DNA of 8,265 bases, taken from the NCBI GenBank assembly GCA_030598125.1, contig JAUVQN010000060.1, positions 1 to 8,265 on the forward strand, written 5' to 3'. This DNA comes from Coriobacteriia bacterium (GTDB lineage Bacteria > Actinomycetota > Coriobacteriia > Anaerosomatales > JAUVQN01). This document shows positions 6,559-8,265 of the stretch, in pieces. Under the pieces are notes generated by a model. The model did no database searches. It worked only from the letters and a program-made list of their open reading frames with translations, and had not been told where the DNA came from. The translations under genes were made by a program, and so were the position numbers. The stretch's first letter is position 1. Every line of letters begins with the position of its first letter.

Positions 6559-7128
6559 CTACTCCCCCGCCTCCTCGGCGAGCAGGACCGCCTCGGCGAC
6601 GTCCTTGAGCGGCATCTGCTTGTCCATCGCGAGCTTCTGGAGCCTGCGGAAGGCCTCCGCCTCGTTCATGCCCCGCTCCATCAGCACGCCCTTCGCCCGC
6701 TCGACGACCTTGCGAGCTTCGAGACGCTCCTCGAGGTCGGCGACCTCGCCCTCGAGCTCGCGCGCCTCCTCGAAGCGAGCGGCGGCTACCTGCATGGCGG
6801 GGACGACATCGTGCTTGCCGAACGGCTTCACGAGATAGGCCATCGCACCTGCTCTGGCGGCCCGATCGACGTACGTCTGCTGCGAGAACGCCGTCACCAT
6901 GACGACGGGCGCCAGCCGCTCGGCAGCGATCCGCTCCGCGGCCTCAAGACCATCCGTACCCGGCATCTTCACGTCCATGAACACGATGTCGGGCACGAGC
7001 TCGCGGGCGAGGGACACGGCCTCTTCGCCATCGCCAGCCTCACCGACGACCTCGTGCCCCTCCTCCTCGAGCATCTCGCGGAGGTCCATGCGGATGAGGG
7101 CCTCGTCCTCTGCGATGAGCACGCGCAC
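6559..7128 (-). CDS. pdtaR: PdtaR-like response regulator with ANTAR RNA-binding domain
   Basis: A 189-residue regulator predicted to act on RNA rather than DNA. Residues 1-115 are a complete receiver domain: acidic pocket E7/D8, phosphorylated D52 in VFMDVKMPG, switch T79 and K101 in LVKPF. A short coiled coil (about 116-138) leads into the ANTAR domain (about 134-183), with LEARKVVERAKGVLMERG and AFRRLQKLAMD as typical three-helix signatures. Length and layout match actinobacterial PdtaR, whose cognate kinase is PdtaS; a PdtaS-like kinase is encoded upstream here. ANTAR proteins (AmiR, NasR, EutV) are antiterminators, often of nitrogen genes, which fits the glt operon next door. The GTG start has GGAAGGA 7 nt upstream; an ATG does not occur near it in frame. 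Confidence 0.94.
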   Translation of the reverse strand: MRVLIAEDEALIRMDLREMLEEEGHEVVGEAGDGEEAVSLARELVPDIVFMDVKMPGTDGLEAAERIAAERLAPVVMVTAFSQQTYVDRAARAGAMAYLVKPFGKHDVVPAMQVAAARFEEARELEGEVADLEERLEARKVVERAKGVLMERGMNEAEAFRRLQKLAMDKQMPLKDVAEAVLLAEEAGE

Positions 7129-7156
7129 TCGATCGTCCTTCCGCTAGGGTGCGTCC

Positions 7157-7181
7157 ATTGTACGGCCAGAAGCTTCCGGCC
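7157..7181 (-). promoter_or_regulatory. Palindrome and possible -10 box ahead of the ANTAR regulator
   Basis: In the 58-base gap the minus strand reads GGCCGGAAGCTTCTGGCC (7164-7181), a near-perfect inverted repeat, directly followed by TACAAT (7157-7162), a 5-of-6 match to a -10 box 28 nt before the GTG start. No good -35 is seen. The repeat could be an operator within the promoter spacer, or a hairpin at the end of the upstream gene; it has no U-tract, so a terminator is unlikely. Weak evidence. Confidence 0.3.
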
Positions 7182-7186
7182 GAGGC

Positions 7187-7762
7187 TCAGCGCAGGCGCT
7201 CGACCTCGAATCCCTCGCCGGAAGCCACGGTGAGGTCGACGACGATCTCGCGTCCCCCGTACCCGTCCACGGAGTCGTGTGCGCGCACCAGGACATGCGT
7301 GACATCATCGGGGAGCGCGAGCGCACCTTGGCTGCGTGTGAAGGGCTGCTCGCCGACGTGCGGGTGGAGGAGCTCGCGCGTGTGATCGCGGGGTCCCGAC
7401 TTGTACACGGTCCCATCCGGGAAGACGACGTCCCACCCATCGGCGAAGTCGTCCTCACCGGTGTCCGGGTGCTCGACGGTCACTTCGAAGGTCCACGTGC
7501 CGTCCCACGCCTGGCGAGCGCGGACGAAGAGGACATCGGCGTTGCCATCCCCACCCTCCGTGATCGTGCTCTCGATCTCACGCGTCTGGGGGTCGCCGTC
7601 TCCGCCGGACTCAGCGTCGCTGTCCGCCTCGTCGTCGCTGGATGTGTCGCTGCCGACGTCGACCCGTGCAGCGTTCGCGATGAGTACCACGGCGACCGCC
7701 AGAAGAACGAGCGCCATCACGAGCGCCATCACGGCCCGACTTCGGGTCGCCTTCGGACTCAC
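7187..7762 (-). CDS. Membrane-anchored protein of unknown function, coupled to the kinase gene
   Basis: A 191-residue protein I cannot assign to a named family. A short basic N-terminus precedes one membrane segment (about 11-31). Next comes an Asp/Ser/Gly-rich linker (36-75), then a compact, probably beta-rich domain (about 76-178) with striking blocks DGWDVVFPDGTVY (108-120), HPHVGEQPFTRS (133-144) and AHDSVDGYGG (161-170). The topology suggests an extracytoplasmic domain. The GTG start overlaps the kinase stop (GTGA), with GGAGG only 4 nt upstream, so translation probably depends on coupling to the kinase. Its place between kinase and response regulator suggests a signal-input or accessory role in that system, but nothing in the sequence proves this. 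There are no cysteines or catalytic motifs I recognise. Confidence 0.82.
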   Translation of the reverse strand: MSPKATRSRAVMALVMALVLLAVAVVLIANAARVDVGSDTSSDDEADSDAESGGDGDPQTREIESTITEGGDGNADVLFVRARQAWDGTWTFEVTVEHPDTGEDDFADGWDVVFPDGTVYKSGPRDHTRELLHPHVGEQPFTRSQGALALPDDVTHVLVRAHDSVDGYGGREIVVDLTVASGEGFEVERLR

Positions 7763-8265
7763 TGGACCTCCGGCGTCGCGCCATCCATGGGCACGCGCAG
7801 CGTCACCGTCGTGCCTCGCGCCGAGCTGAACACGATGGTGCCTTTGAGATCGTCCTTCACGACGCTCTTCACGATCGCGAGTCCGAGGTTCGCGGAGGTC
7901 TCGAAGTCGAAGTCTGACGGCAGCCCGCCCCCGTCGTCCCGCACGACGATGTGGAGCTCGTCGGGCAGACGGCGCAGCAGGACGTCCACACGACCGGAGC
8001 GCTTGCCGGCGAGGCCGTGCTCGATGGCGTTGTGGACGAGCTCCGCGAGCACGAGCGCGAGCGATGTGGCGGTGGAAGCGGGCACCTGGCCCGTCGCGCC
8101 GCTGACCTCGACCTTGACGTCGGAGACGGGTCCCACGAGCCCCTGCCGCACCATGTCCACGATGGTGCGGGCGACCTCCATGAAGTCGACGCTCTCGTCA
8201 GACGATCCGGCCAACAGCTCGTGGACGACGGCCATCGAGCTGATGCGCTCGACCGCCTCACCCAG
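7759..8265 (-). CDS. pdtaS: PdtaS-like sensor histidine kinase, C-terminal part (cut by the right edge)
   Basis: The last 168 codons of a kinase whose N-terminus lies outside the window. The visible part begins with EAVERISSMAVVHELL, the end of a HisKA_2-type dimerisation domain in which the phospho-accepting His would lie upstream. The HATPase domain follows: N box LVLAELVHNAIEHG (71-84 of the fragment), G1 box DDGGGLP (110-116) and G2 box NLGLAIVKSVV (126-136), then the final strands TTVTLRVPM. HisKA_2 kinases such as PdtaS are the usual partners of ANTAR regulators, and pdtaR lies one gene downstream. In-frame Met codons inside the fragment are not starts, because the homology continues to the edge. 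Its sensor domains cannot be seen. The pdtaS label is by similarity and context. Confidence 0.88.
   Translation of the reverse strand: MGEAVERISSMAVVHELLAGSSDESVDFMEVARTIVDMVRQGLVGPVSDVKVEVSGATGQVPASTATSLALVLAELVHNAIEHGLAGKRSGRVDVLLRRLPDELHIVVRDDGGGLPSDFDFETSANLGLAIVKSVVKDDLKGTIVFSSARGTTVTLRVPMDGATPEVQ

Noticed and set aside
5165..6838. A 557-codon plus-strand open frame across the hdr-like gene, the leader and part of pdtaR
   Set aside because: It crosses two genes and a promoter region on the other strand, has shadow-like composition and shows no domain. The plus-strand frame at 3747-5189 was rejected for the same reasons.
7164..7181. Hairpin read as a terminator after the membrane-anchored protein gene
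   Set aside because: There is no U-rich tail; the following bases are GTACAATGG, which look more like a -10 box.
1..8265. tRNA, rRNA, CRISPR arrays, insertion sequences and phage genes
   Set aside because: I found no cloverleaf, no regularly spaced repeats, no transposase or integrase motifs and no terminal inverted repeats. Gene packing and composition are even throughout, so there is no sign of recent insertion.

Overview
The window is high-GC bacterial DNA. Every gene I can support lies on the minus strand, so transcription runs from right to left. Three features suggest an anaerobic or facultative actinobacterium, possibly of the Coriobacteriia type. The regulator pair resembles the PdtaS/PdtaR two-component system of actinobacteria. 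The glutamate synthase is split into three genes in the archaeal style. A heterodisulfide-reductase-like iron-sulfur protein sits with it. This placement rests on gene content, not on a marker gene.

Right part (8265 down to 6559): the C-terminal part of a histidine kinase of the PdtaS/HisKA_2 kind (cut by the window edge), an unknown membrane-anchored protein whose GTG start overlaps the kinase stop, and a PdtaR-like response regulator with an RNA-binding ANTAR output domain.

Middle part (6558 down to 1280): a 287-base gap with a good sigma70-type promoter and a leader of about 180 nt rich in hairpins, then a tightly packed operon. Its order is an HdrB-HdrC-like fusion, gltB1 (glutamine amidotransferase), gltB2 (ferredoxin plus FMN synthase domain) and gltB3 (GXGXG domain). 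The junctions are an ATGA overlap, a stop codon abutting a start codon, and a 13-nt gap. A hairpin typical of an intrinsic terminator follows gltB3. No gltD (NADPH-oxidising small subunit) is present, so the Hdr-like protein is the obvious candidate to feed electrons into the synthase.

Left part (1183 down to 1): a GNAT acetyltransferase, a small unknown protein and the start of a membrane-anchored c-type cytochrome, joined by 4-nt stop/start overlaps.

Working model: the kinase and ANTAR regulator sense a signal and control, at the level of RNA in the structured leader, an ammonia-assimilating glutamate synthase with its own Hdr-type electron-input protein. The gene calls are well supported. 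The electron route and the RNA target are inferences.
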